Positions 12,848 to 27,106 of a stretch of DNA of 64,000 bases are shown in pieces. The DNA comes from Anisakis pegreffii (Eukaryota; Nematoda; Chromadorea; Rhabditida; Anisakidae). The position numbers and the translations under genes are program-made. Position 1 is the stretch's first letter. The number at the start of each line of letters is the position of its first letter. Location: NCBI GenBank assembly GCA_035041965.1, contig JAPYMA010000668.1, positions 1 to 64,000 of the forward strand, given 5' to 3'. The notes under the pieces were generated by a model. It was not told where the DNA came from and ran no database searches. It saw only the letters and a program-made list of their open reading frames with translations.

Positions 12848-15800
12848 CAGAGAACAATAACTACGATTATGAAATCGTTGAAGCTATCGCTTATTTCTTT
12901 ATTAGTCGTGTCTATCAATGATCGTGATTGATAATACGATGCAATATACATCTGAATCACATTCAGAAAGCAGTCTTTTTAAAAGTTCTTCCAAAATCGT
13001 TTCGAATGCAAATTAGAGTAATAACAACCATAGTAATGATCGAAGCGCAAGCTGATCCAAAAGCCAAAATATCGGAATGATGTCGTGATAAAACATCTTC
13101 CTCTCATTGATGTCTGTGAATAACTGAATGTCATGTAATAATGTTATCAAATATTATATAATAAATGAACACTCTAACGGTTCAATGCATGAAAAAGGAT
13201 GACGACGGATTAATTCTGTTGTTTGCGTGTGTGCCTTCACTCATTTCCACATATTCTACGACTCATCGGTGCTCTGCCATTATCATAGTCATCGCATTTG
13301 GAACTTCGATTCAGTTGAATTTGCGTCGTTTCCATTTTTATATTATCACTGGAAAGAAGAAGCATTTTGTTCTTTTGTATGCTTGTTTGCACATATGCTT
13401 CCTGCTTATCCATCCATATGTAAGCATTCCATATCCATACATAGGTGGATAATAAGCATGAATCTGATGATGAGTCAAATATTTGCTCAACTGAATTTTT
13501 GTAGTTTCATGACATCTGCTTGATGATCCATAATGTGTGATAATTGTAAATTTGTTTCGATTTCATTGTAACAATACTTAGGCAAATAACCTATGTTTTC
13601 ATGAATGCATGTCATTAAACATCATCTATCATCATTGTCACCGTAATAACAACAACAGTAATAATAATAGCAATAATCAACATTCTCACCAAGGATTTGT
13701 GGTTAATCTAACGGTGACTGAACGTTGTTGCATTGCTACCTGTTTATTGTGGTCGCAGTTCATATAACAATATCGCAACTAACATTATTTTCGGCATCCG
13801 CTTATTATAAGCGTTCATTAGACAGAGTATTATAGTGATCATGTTGATATCATGTCATTCTATGCTACTATAATGATTATGTACTAAAGATTTCATCTAT
13901 AATGAAGCGATTTCACGAATATGATGACGTTTTTTGATTGTTTGAAGAAAACGCATCAAAAACTGCATAAAAATCTTGCTAAAGATCGAAAATTCCATTC
14001 ATGTGGAACAATCGAGATTGCTGGTTACTGCATATATCACTAGTAAAAGATTAAATTTGCCTACAAACTAAATTGACAAATAATTAGACTTAAGCCAAGT
14101 CATGACCTGGCTCAATCTCACAACATCAATGATATTGGTACAATTGAATTGACAAAACCGAGGAACTGATCAAGTTGAACACAGAGCGAGTTGATAAACG
14201 ATTAAGATCAAAGCCAACATATCAAATTGCTCAAGTAGATCGATTGCTAATTGCTGCGAAGATTCATTCCCATAATATTCGTATTAAATTCTTATAATAT
14301 TGAAATATCTCAAATTGAATTATGTTGACGTTAAATTATCTCAAATCAAAGAAGAGATTCAAATCCTTCTCGTAATCCTGTGTTCAGTTAAAATGCCAGA
14401 AACTGTTAATGTTACATATGAATGCACCTTAACTGCTCCACTATGCTAACAATAAGTGACTGTACAAAGTGATCATGAACTTGAAAATTTCCAATGCTTT
14501 CAGATGTAAATCAATCGGTCAATGTGCACGTAAAACAAAAATTATTACAGTTTTATTAAATGCAATGAAAGTTTTACAGCAGAAGCAAAATAACAAAAAA
14601 CGGAATTTGAGCAGATTGCAAAAAATTTAATATATTTCAATCAATTACAACCATATATAAATAGAATAAAAACCAGATCAACAACTCTTGTTTGAGCAAT
14701 AATCAGAGCGATTGAATTGAGACAAAACAGCATCGCAAGCATTCAGAAAACCAGAAGATCACTAAAATAAATCAATCATTGTGTTCAAAAGACCTCTGTC
14801 GAAAAAAAAACTTCCAAAAAGAGATGCGAAGAAACATAACGCAATAAAGTTTGCTCTGAATCATTTTCAGATCATCTCAAAGTTTCCAGGTAAGCACAGC
14901 ACATAAAATTCTACAGATTCAGCTCGGCAGTTCAGCATTTGATATTTGCCCGAGTAAAAATGAAATTACGATATCCGCTTAAATCAATGACAAACGAACT
15001 TCCAAAAGCAATATTCCGTAAATGCATATCAACAAAAACGAGAAGCAACAAAACGATATATAATTTCAGACCAAAGGCACACACACACACATATATATAT
15101 ATATATAATTGCACCGTTTCAAAGCGAAAGTTTGATAGTTTCAAACTTGTAAAAATAGCAAATATAAAATGGTAATGGTAATGAACATATAAAGCGAATG
15201 ATGAAATCGAATCAAAAACGACGTATCGGTCAATCGAACAAGTAGAATGCTAATAAACTAATAAGAACACCAGTGTACTCATTGCAAAGTGAAAGAAACG
15301 ATTAAATAAAATGCACAACTCATAATGTAAGCATATTCGAGAATGAAATTAGAAAAGATTGAAGTATGAAAAACTTTTGCAAAAGTAATAAATTGGAAAT
15401 ACGGAAGCGAAAAAAAACGTTTTCATGAATTGTCTGAAAAACGCATAAGATAACAACAACAACAACTGCCCCAATAACAAATACAATATTCGATGAAAAC
15501 TGTTAAAATTGGCTCAAGAAACGGAAATATATTTCAGAAGTGAAACTGAATTAATAGAAATCGGAACGGTACAATGCAAATGAAAAATGGAATACAAAAA
15601 ATGGAATGAAATTTTCATGGGAATGCAACAATCAAAATGACAATAATGTAAAAAGGATAAATTCAAATTTTCTTCTCTAATTAATATGCAGAAATAATAA
15701 AATTCACCAAAAATCAACCGCAAATCGATAAAATGAACAAATTCTGTGAAAATTCATTGTGTCAGCCGAAATTGCTCGACAGTCACCATCAAAATCAAAC

Positions 15801-15886
15801 AAAGAGCAATTCGAAATATACTTCTTTCCCTTGCTATAAATATATCGCACCACTTTTATGATATCAAAATATAAATTTGTACCGTA
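12848..15886. other. Intergenic region between astacin and deubiquitinase
   Basis: Both neighbours are on the minus strand, so this should hold the astacin promoter (right of 12850) and the 3' region of the deubiquitinase (left of 15887). Open frames here are low-complexity and lack splice sites or recognisable protein features. Short ataata/acaaca runs occur. No motif could be assigned as a regulatory site. Confidence 0.5.
15079..15107. repeat. Compound (CA)n(TA)n microsatellite
   Basis: An uninterrupted CA run followed directly by a TA run, visible in the sequence. It is non-coding. Confidence 0.9.
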
Positions 15887-18800
15887 TCAGACCGCCTCTT
15901 CATCGAGTACATCTCTGAAACATTTCAAAATTCGACTATTGTAAACGAGAACAACTTCATCCGGCAAATGCCTGTAGAAACAGCATCTAGTGTAGATGCT
16001 AATCATTCAACGCTACTATCAGAACGGGCTTTTAAACATGCCCTTCAGAGCATCCCATAATCGCATTTGTTTACGACACGATACAATACGAATGTGGAAA
16101 CTGCTATAAATTCAAACTCAATAATCTCAATTTCATTCTACTCTTTCAAAAATCTGCTCAAAAAATTTTGCAACATCGTTTTACATACTACAAAAAGCAA
16201 TAAGAACTACCTGGCCATATAGAAGAACAAATATCCAGTAGTGGTTCGCCCAATGCGAACATTCTTTTCACTTATTTCCGATACGGAACTATCATCACAA
16301 TGTAACCACTCGGATTGCTTCTGATTCCATACATCACATACATAATGACCTAAAACAACAGACATTTTAAAAATATTATTATTATTATTATTATTACTAC
16401 AATCAGCATCACTATTTTCAAAACAATTACAAGAAATTCACATTGGAAAACCTTCAAACTGCTCTCGATTCGTTCGTTTCAATTTTTTCAAACATTCATT
16501 GACAAACCCAAAAGCTTACAGCCAATAACAACCAAACAATTGCAAAGACTGACATCGAAAAAACAAAAAACCTACCGGAATAACTTGACGAACCATAATG
16601 ACTTACAACCGAGACCAGTCGGTATGATGGTTTCAATTCACCGCTCTGAATGAAAAAAACTGATTAGTTCAGAACAACCTATGAGTTCGAAACAGTGCTA
16701 CAATTTACATGTGTAATCGAAAGTTTCATTACATTCAGAAATTCAATAATTCCAAAAATAATAATAAATTCGCTCAATTCATCACAATGAAGTTACCTGT
16801 TCCACAATAACAACACACCAATACTCGTCAAAGAATGTGTCCAAAATGATTCAACAAACGAACAAAAATTAAAAAAACAGAAGAAAAGACCAAAACATAC
16901 ATCTGCATTAATTTTCAGACGCCTCTCAAGGGCTTGATCAGCAAGGAAACGTTTATTCTGCAAAATATTGAACATATCCTACACTATCAAACACAAAAAC
17001 GTTCCAACAAGTCATGATAATACACACCATATTAACATCTTATTCTACTGTAAGCAATAACAAAAGGAAACGATTCAACACTTCACCCAGGCACTGATCG
17101 TATAAATAAAGCAAATCATAGAAGTACTAATAACATTCATTTTGACATAAATAAACGAGTGAAACTAAAACAGTGAATAGACTCACAGAGAGTTCGATAA
17201 CAGGACTGTAATGACAGTGCTCGTTCAGCAGGTATATCGCTGGTCTCGATCCAAGCTGATACTCATTTATCGGGATATCTGAAAACAGAACGTGCTCAAT
17301 CACTCCAATACAATCAAGCATTGAACTAATACAACATAAAGTATAATGAATATATAATATAAATCACCTTCCCAATACAATGAATAATTAATATATAATG
17401 AACTAATATAATAACTAAAATAATATATTGAACTAATAAATCGCATCCCACATAAAATACACTTCAACGTTTCACCGAAAAATTGCTTACTTAACAAACA
17501 TTAATATTACTACCACCGCCATTATCACTAAAAACCAATATAAAATAATAAATTTTGTTACCACTATCAAACGAATAGTAACACCCATAAAAATTTCTAT
17601 ATTTACAACAAAATCGCATACCAACAATTTCGTCACGCTCTGCACCTTTCTGAAAACGAGGTGCATAACACACCCAGCGCCCATCCAAAAATGTCCATAC
17701 TTCAATTCGGAGCATTGTTGCAATTGCCGTCAGTTCACTGGAACCACCCCATGAGCCATCGCTAATCAGCGCATCAACGTGGTCTTCCCACGTTTTCGCA
17801 TCCTTTTCAACAAGAACCCGAAAACGATCCTCATTTCCCAGTTCGAATGATGTTATCTGAACAAAAAATGGCAATAGTTGTTTCAAGCTGAACTCAGAAA
17901 CTAATCGAATTTTCCTCAGAGAGCACCGCTGAGTACAGTTTATAATAATTCCTCATCTACGAATTACCTCTTACGAGTTCATTTAGTGACAATGTTGGTC
18001 ATTAATTTCTTACGAAAAGCTAGACAAGAAAATTTTACTCATTAACTAGAAATAAGGAAAACTCATCAACGAGTAGGACTGCGCTAATGGTAGATTAACT
18101 GCACGATTAATACTTCCGAAAAGGGTGTATTCAATTGGAACACAATCAAATTAAAGTGTTTCTGAAAGAGTCAATTGAAAACGTACACATTGTCGTATCG
18201 CTGCATGTTGTCTGTCAGATCCACCGGTGATCGCAAATGCTAACGCTCGAAATAGACAATTTCCGTCGCCGGCAACCGTCCCACAACGAGCTGGTCGATC
18301 ACGAAGACTCATCTCAACTTCTTCACTCTCTGCACTGCAACAACAACAGTCAAACTGGCGATAACAATAATTTATAGAAAATGCAAAACTGATGACTCTA
18401 AGAACAATAATGTCGATGAACAATACTGACGGATTTTTCATAACAACCACACTGAATACTGCAGAACATTTAAAAACTTCAAAATCACACTAGTGGGTAC
18501 AAAAATCGTAAAAAAACCTACGGATATACAATCTCATCGGCCATTTTCACTCGTAAGAATTTACAAGCTTTGGCTCGCCATGCATTCGTGATTGCCTTGC
18601 TCTTTATTGATCTTGAACCACGGTGCTCGTACACCTGTAGAACGCACAAACACGTTAGAAATAAGTAACACTCATGAACGAAAACAATCAAAACAATTCA
18701 TTCAAGACAAAGTAAAACTTTTGTTGCGTTATAAAAAACAAAACATTAAAATTTCTGTTCCTTCCCATTTAGCAAATCAAAAGAAATCAAGTAGATGTAT

Positions 18801-21800
18801 TTAAAGAATTCTAACCAAGACGGCTGATTGAGCTGAAGTATTTAAATGATCAGATTTTGGCGTTTTCATTGCGTCTTTTTTAAGTGGCACATCTTGTGGT
18901 GTTGCTGCTGGCTCTTGTGCTAGCCGAGCGGATTCCTCGACATCGACACCTTCAGTAATTTTATTCATGTTTTCATCTTCTGCCACCGCCATCTCAGTAG
19001 CTAACCTCCATTCGGCTTCATCTGCCTCAGTGAGAGTCTGCAATTCTCAAACGAGTTTTTTTTTCGCCAAAAATCTCAACCAACCATTCAACAATCAATC
19101 ATTTTATTCAACTATCTTCATATTCACTAGTTTCTCTTCCTAAAAGATTTGAAACAACTCTTCCTCCCTCAAAACCAACTCAACCTTACCAAGATTCATG
19201 CCGAAAATTCACCGAAGAAATCCCGTTTCTGTACCAATGATATCAAATCTGCCAAGTGCTAAACGACGACTGCATAATTTGCAATCATTTAAAGCATTCA
19301 CAACTACCCTTGCATTATTTAAATAGATAAATACATTCATCCGCTCCTATCATATCATATCATATCAACTCAGCACGTTCATTCAGATTGAAGCTAATTT
19401 CCTCAAACTACTCTTACAACAATTACATCAAACTAACCATATCTAGATTCTAATAAAAGCATTCACAAATATAATTCAACAGAAAGTGAGCTTTTAAATC
19501 CAGTGATGCTCAAGTAAGTCCCATACCTGTTCGCAATCCTTCGCAATCACACCAACTTCACCTGATTCAGCCGTCCTAATACTCAATTCCAAGGCCTAAA
19601 AATCTGCTATTATTTTTTTTTCTTTTCAACGATGGAAATTTCCAATTTCGTCCCATAAATAATGCTCAAAATCAATCAAATAATGTAGAAAAAATAAAAC
19701 ACCATCTTTAAGTTTTTTTTGGAATTGAAAATTCGAAAATGCCAACGAACCGCTTTCATCTGCTCACTTTCACTCATTTGAGCCAGCTCCTCGTCGGTGA
19801 ACGGTCCTTTACGAACGCGTTTTGGGGTCGCGTAAGGCAGTGAACATCTAAAGCGATTGCAAATTTTTGATTGTAACCAAACTGTATTCTTGAACTATCA
19901 ATCAAAAATAAGCATGAACCTCTTTGTACACCTATACCACTGCATATTATACATGCCAAATTTTCTTCTATTCGTTACGATTCCACGAATTTAATAACAT
20001 CACCAAATGAGAACTCGAAAAATGTAACTGTTTACAAAAATACCTTCGGCTGGCGTCGATATTAGTGCTATTCAAATGTTGCCGTTTAACACTCGGAATA
20101 ACCACATGAGGTGACGAAGAAGAACTTCGAGACGCTGACTTTTGCGCCGATTTTTTCGTCGACGATAGAGGCGGTGTAATATCATCGACAGGCATTGGCG
20201 AATCTGCCGATTCATCTGATGGTGGAAGGATGATTTCGGGTAGCTGGGGCGATTCCACATCCCGAACTGAACTCAACAAAATCATCATCAAAACCTTTTG
20301 TCTAATCAACCAACTTTATCAGTTTTTTGCAAATGAACGTAAGAATAGACATACCGCAGCTCTCGGTGGCCAACAACTTGGAAAGATTGGCGCTCTTGTA
20401 AGGCGCTAAAGTATCGGCTTGCTTCAGAGGCGTCAGCGAGCCTGAACGAGTTTCCGAAGAACGACATCGTCGCTCACTTGCTGCTGCAGTCCTTACACTC
20501 TCATTTCGCAAATCTGAACCCACCACTCGCTACTATGAACATTCAACAAATTTCAACTGATCTCCTTTGCTGTTTACGGTGTGAATACGGCATATATTGA
20601 CAGATATTAAAGTCAAAGCGACTCGATTTCTTGTAGAGTCGAAAATCTTCGGTAGAAACAATTCTGCGTTTATTTGCGAAAATTATTGCGAAACAATAGT
20701 GTGATCATGAATTAAGTGAACACTTTTTGACTGTCAAAAAAAACATTTCTACCACTGCACGCAACTACCGCAACAAACACTATATCCCCCCTCCGCCCCC
20801 TTCTCCCCCAAACAAATAAACCTCAATAAAGATTTCAACGCACCTTCTGGAATGTCATTGCTATTTAACGAAGACCACAACCTACGAGGCACGTTCGACG
20901 ACGACCTGCGATGATGGTTTCTTTGCAAAGTCTCCAAACTTGCTCGGCAGGTCGAATCAATTTTCGAAACATTCAGAGGTGTGCACAGATTCTGCGAGTC
21001 GTCATTCTCGTCAGTTGGAGAAGTCACCGGAAAAGTCACCTTCTCAGAATCATTTGGCTGGCTTTTTTGAGGTGTCAACAAGTCTTCCCTTTCTATCGAA
21101 CTGTCCACAGATAACAGATCAATCTTGCTGAAAGATAGATATTCATTTCACAGTATGATTGCAAATGAAACCCCTAAATTCTTCACTGCTTCAAATAAAA
21201 AATTATAAGGTTCACAATTCAATTTATCGGTGGATGAATTAAATTGTCAGCCATAAACACTTCTGAACAAACAATTCAACGCCTAGTAACATCTATAAAA
21301 ATCCGGATATCGATGACAACAATAATCATTTAAAAAAATGTGAAACAATCACAATTGCAAAGATTAAAAATTTCAAAGATTTCAAAAAAATAATAAAGAA
21401 AAAGTAGAAAAGACGATTACGTTGTGCTCAATGGAACTTGCTCATAAGATTCCATCGTATCCGTGCAATGCCCTTTCAGTGTAACATATAATGGAATCTC
21501 CACATTGTCTGTACGCTTCACTCCTTCGAACGTATATCGTTTCAAATACATCACCAAACATCTACAACAACAAATGATCACCACCATTTTTTTTTGCATA
21601 TTTACGATTTTTACATTTTTCTAACATACGTACACAAAAACCTGCAAGCAACGATACGCTATAAATCTGCAAGCAATCGCAGATGTCAACATACGAACAT
21701 AAATACCTTTTCCTAAAACCGATTGCTTCTCAACTCTTTCGTACCAATCACCTAACTATACCCAAATAGAATCCAAATCCAAATCACCCTTCCCCATGCC

Positions 21801-24800
21801 CTTCCACAATTAACAGCATTTATTTCATAATCGTTTTCAAACCAAACAAGAAAACACTACAGCAATTTCAAGCCTAATCATTCAAATCGCCTCCTCTACA
21901 AGTCGTTTTCGCCTATGTTAAGATAAACCGAGTGAACTAATTGAACCAGAGGAATACTCATAAGTGGTAAAGAACAAAAACAACAAACCGTGGTATTTTC
22001 TGGAATTTATGCTTGATCTCAGCACTGTTTGAGCCACACGAATCACAACGATGTTCCACTTTCTCATTTCTTAAGCAATCATCCAACATTGTCTGTATCG
22101 ACACTATTCTATGGAGCGGAGATTCTTCATGCCTCAAACGATAAGCAACTCACTTCAACTCCACAATCAAATCATTGTCCATTCTTTAAAACCAATACAT
22201 AAATAAATCTATTTCATTCAATAATGCAATCTCACATTCAAATTAAAATCTTCACTCAACAAAAACTAAACAAAACTATCCAAATTGCCGATAACTTTAC
22301 AAACGAACTAAACACAATATAACATCGCATTACAACATCGCACGAATTTCCTCTCACCTCGAGTCTGTGACAGCGAAATCGATTGGTAGACTAGTGCTCT
22401 CCTCAGATGTTTTGCTTGTATGCCCACAACTGGAATCGTTTACAAATTCAACTATATTTCTATTAGTTCTCATTAATCATAATCAGTTGAGCACAGTGAA
22501 TTAACCAGTTGCATTAACAACAACAACGGTAATATTACTCCATAAAAATGAAAACTCTCTCAACTGCGTTGCCACACTGAAATTTGCAATGGATTTTGAA
22601 AAAATTTTGGATGAAATGTTACTAACGTTGAAAAAATTCCAACAAAATGGACTCAAAAAGCAAAACAAACAAACGAACAAACAACTTATTCGACTCAATC
22701 GAATACCACAAACCTTTCACAGACGATATAATTTTGAATTTTGAACATGAAATTCGTTATCACCGGATTATTTGGCACTTTCACTTCATCGTTTGCTAAT
22801 TGTTCATTACCCAATCGTTCACTTATAACTTTACTACATTCATCGCTCACCTGATCGAAAACATGCGCCATGAACTCCTGCGCATCCTACAAATCTTTTC
22901 AACGTTTGCATTCTCAAATAAAACTAAAACAATAAAAAGGACAAAAATTATCACACCTCAAATCACAATGAAATGTCACCAAAAACATTCAGCGCTCAAC
23001 ACAAACATTCCCTAAACATAACACTTCTTATTCTAAGTAACCGAAATCGCTTCCGTTCAACGCTAAACGAATCTGATCGTTCATTCATAACACACAATAC
23101 GAATCAAATGAGATCCGTGTGACAATTCTACCTCTTGACGATTCTCTGAGAAGGTATCGTTTCTGATCGCCTCCATGACACCCTTTAACAAAGTTCTGTT
23201 CTGTTCACTTGATGCCACATAACGTCGACACGCCAACTTTGACAGTGCACTGCAAGTCATTTCGCTTTGTTTATTCATTGCACACTCACTAATTCACTTT
23301 GTTTCAATGAATTCTTCAAAATGGATTACCTTCAAAAAAAGTTACAAACCTTAACAATTCAATTCCTTGAATTGACATTCCATTTTTCTTGAATCTTTCA
23401 TTGCAACGTTGCCACAACTTGAACAGTTCTTTGGAGAATGCCTCCACGCTGAACATTGCTTGAAGTACGGCGTTCATGTAGCATGTTGCTCCCAGATTGG
23501 CGAATCTAAAAAAAAACATTTCTTGAGGTTGCACCGTTCAATCACAAAACTGCAATGAGCATTATCATAATGAATTGATGACTGATGAAAAGCAAAATGA
23601 TAAAACGTTTTTATTATCTTTGAACAACAAAAAATGACACCAATCAACAACAGTGATAATAGAAAACACCGCAACAACGACACTGTTCTCATTGAATTCA
23701 CTGAAACATAATCAGTGAATATCCACCGAATATGTAAAAGATGTGCAACTCACAAACGAATAACAAAACAAAACTGCTCTTCACTCATTATTACTTTGAG
23801 AACAAGTGAACGCAATAATCAAAAAATGACAACAATTCTGAAAGGAATACCCTCCGCGATTCAAACGTCCACTGCTGTCCAATAAAGGTGACGCGAATTG
23901 TGCTCGTTTGATGGGTGATTTTGTTGGCGATTGATTTGTGGTGCACACTAAAGTTTCGTGTACGTCACTTATGCGACGTCTGAATGAAGTGCCACGCCTG
24001 GACATTGATGACGGCGTTTGATTATGCGTTGGAGATGGTGATAAACGCCTATGCGATGGTAGAACGGCCTCTTCGGCTGCCATCACTTTACCACTATTCT
24101 TATTGGCGCTTTCCTTAAACGATTAAAAGAAAAAAACTTCAAACGATTCAGCAACAACATCAAACGAATATTTTTTCTAAAACAAATTTAAAATTCACTG
24201 ACCGTTTTCTCAATATCTGTAAGCACAGACATTAGCGTACGTCGACGTTTAGGTGGAGCCGGTGTTCGTTCGCTACTGCTAGGCGTTTTGGGTCTGAAAT
24301 TAGCAGATGAGCTTTCAAACTTCCAAACAAACACAAACACACGAATTGAATATAGCAGAACTTTTTCGGGCAATAATAGTCTACGGTGAATTCGTTTTCA
24401 AACGAAATCAAACGTAATCGCACCAACATTCCGAAGCTAGGTATGCATCTCACATTCACAAAACATGAAAACGTATAATCTGATTGTATAAATTCATATT
24501 CACTTCACATATAAACAGCATCGCTGGAAAATACATTCAGTTGGATGCATTCAAAAAAGCCAACAAAATTCCTACAAATTTGAAAAAAAAATGACTTTTA
24601 CACAATCACTATTATGCTAATTAACATCCACTATAAAATCAAAATCAGATGAAGAATAAGCCAAACCTCAAGTTCGTAGACTGTGAACCATAGAAAGAAT
24701 CTGATGTATGTACGGGCTGACGGCATTCTGATCTCAATTGTTTAGTTTCCATAGCTGGCGTCAACGATGTTCTCTGGCCATCAGAAGATTTCCTGCTGTC

Positions 24801-26117
24801 AGACTGCGATGCCGAAGCTGCTTTAAACAATGAATCGCTTGTCTTGATTCCACTCGATATTGTCTTCACACTTCTGCAAACAGAAAGGACTGAGAATTTC
24901 TAAACCTAACTCACTTTTAGAAATTCACTCTTGTAGGTGATGAACTTGCATCGATGATTACTTTCAGATCTAGCATTATTATCACAGGTTTTTTCATTAT
25001 CAGTTATAAAATACTTCGAAGAAAATCACCACTACTACACAGATGACAAAATCCCATAATAAAAACAAAAATACATTGAATAACGAGGGACATAACAAAT
25101 GTCAATTTAAACATATACCTTGAAATAGCTGACGATCCTGAGCGGCATTGCTGAGGTGGTGTAATACATTGCTGAAAACCGCCTGATCGTATCCTATGTG
25201 AGGCACTTTGTTGAGGCAATCCCACTGAAATGGAAACATTTCTAAAACAAAAATCCGACTGCAATTTAAAGTCTCTTTGCAAAAAAGAAAAACTGTGCGA
25301 TACGTTCAATACAGCACATTTACGTTCGAAGTTTGTAATCAGAGATATCCAATGCATGTAGTGATTTGTAAATAATGAATTTGATAACTTGAACGATGCT
25401 ACAAAATCGATGAGCGTTCCTTCAGAACGAACGAATACATTACGAGAATAGTTCTGTGAAGACATTCAAAGAAACGAGAAATCTCCGATAATTACCATTC
25501 AAGAAATTCTTCAAATATTCATAGGCATCGACCAGAATTTCGTGACCCAAGAACTGCAGTGTTATTTCAGTGTTCGAAGATTTATTCGCAGACGACTGCT
25601 GTGCATTTAACAACAATGTTGTGTAAATTGGCATTTTCGGTGGCAAGAACAAACCATTCTTGGGAAACGTCTGCAAAGTTTACGTGCTTAGAAGAATCAA
25701 GAAGCACGTAAAAAGTGAAAGGTGAATCTGGATGTACAGTTTTGGAAACACTATTATTCAACAACAACTCTGTATGGTGGTTGTGAGGAAACCTGAGTGT
25801 AGTTTGGCATACTGTTTTTTCAATTTTAAGTATTTAAACATGACACAAATATTAATCGTAAATAAACATTGAAGTCTAGACAATTGAAGTGGTCTTTAGG
25901 AGTTCCGTCTTGAACATAATATTCAAAGCATTACAAGAAAACTGAATTTTGCAAGAAAAATGAAATATTTTAAAGGATGAATACGAAAAAGACGACTAAA
26001 CCACTCACCACAACTGGACCCTTCCTGACTTTCAGCACCAAACATTTCTTTTCCTGATCCCATTTCACCATTGCCTGCTCTAAAGGCATTATTGATCGCG
26101 ACCCATCTTGGATCCAT
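15887..26117 (-). CDS. USP37-like deubiquitinase with an OTU domain nested in the USP fold (DUO-type)
   Basis: 27 exons: 26117-26009, 25811-25651, 25598-25496, 25224-25119, 24873-24667, 24293-24203, 24113-23851, 23505-23350, 23249-23132, 22886-22714, 22429-22358, 22108-21989, 21561-21421, 21127-20844, 20513-20355, 20266-20044, 19847-19751, 19595-19527, 19037-18816, 18634-18522, 18334-18187, 17856-17622, 17278-17187, 16978-16901, 16645-16575, 16349-16211, 15971-15887. About 1277 residues. Visible in order: PH-like region (about 38-124); USP Cys box NLGATCYMNAVLQ (Cys about 355); DAQEF box (about 439); PVITNFMFKIQ, CDSC zinc ribbon and LKRYTFEG as in USP37; Ser/Thr-rich insert; two UIM-like helices (about 852-905); OTU Cys loop AGDGNCLFRALA (Cys about 1022), WGGSSEL, OTU His NEHCHYSP (about 1146); USP His box SVVSHYG...GHYVCDV (His about 1205); YLFFYM end. 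All phases fit except one extra base in exon 16645-16575. Predicted role: ubiquitin removal by two active sites. Confidence 0.9.
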
Positions 26118-27106
26118 CGGACCTTAATTGACAAATATACTCAGCAACTGTATTGTGACAGCAACTTCCAGTGAAGTGGCACTATTCTAACAACTGAACA
26201 AAATGATTTTTTACACCTAAATAAAGCATCCTTCACCTTCGCAGGCCACTCTCGACTCCTGTCCATTCCTATTGATTAGAGCAGCAATCGGAATCAGCCT
26301 TTTATCCGACGATGATCTTATTCAATTGCTGTTTTCTTCAATGTCGTTAACTTTTTTGGATTTGCTAAAATGTTAATATGTGGTGATGAATGACAAACCT
26401 TCAAACGAAAACATCCTTACAACACAAAGATCGCGAAGTTTACTTCAAGCTTTCATGATTTTCAGCACTTCCACACAAAAACTAATTAAAACATATCACA
26501 TTCAACGTTTCATTCAAAGCAATTTTTACAAAACTACATCATTTCACACTGAAAACACGTGAAACACACGATGAAAGCGAAAAAAACCTCTGATCGAAAA
26601 TCACGCTATTTTATATTACTCACATAATGTCAATGTAAACAGAAAGGTTAATTGAAAAAAAAAGATTAATTTAATTAAGTTCATATCGAGTATAATAATG
26701 ATTTAAGTCGAAACTGTACGCGCGAAAATGATACGACCGAGCCGTGCCGGATATTTAGTCCCTGCAACATTGCACCCAAATAAATGAACTGTGCGTTCGG
26801 GTTCACAATTGATACTCTTTGCCATCAATATCTTACAAAGTACTTTTTATTCTGATTATGAGAGATATTCAGGACTTTCTTCTGCTAGTGGGTATATTTT
26901 CAGCAGTTTAATAGCACCATTTGCCAATTAATCGTTAAAATTATAATTAATATGATAACATTGTGCTTTGCAATAGAACATTGATATAGTGAGATGATTT
27001 ACGATTAAATCTTTTCGTTGTTGATGTTTTTCTTGGCCTTCCGAACGCGGTTATACATAAATGCCTATGTTCAGTTTCTGTTTTCATTTGCGTTTGTGTG
27101 TTGTAG
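26118..27106. promoter_or_regulatory. Divergent promoter region
   Basis: This is the 5' region shared by the minus-strand deubiquitinase (ATG at 26117) and the plus-strand gene beginning at or before 27107. It is AT-rich with no long frame. An ATG at about 26730 opens 19 codons to a stop. No TATA box or trans-splice site could be assigned with confidence. Confidence 0.35.

Noticed and set aside
25004..25465. 153-codon minus-strand frame in the deubiquitinase
   Set aside because: Only its 3' part (25224-25119) is exon; the rest is intron, as shown by a strong acceptor tccatttcag and matching phase.
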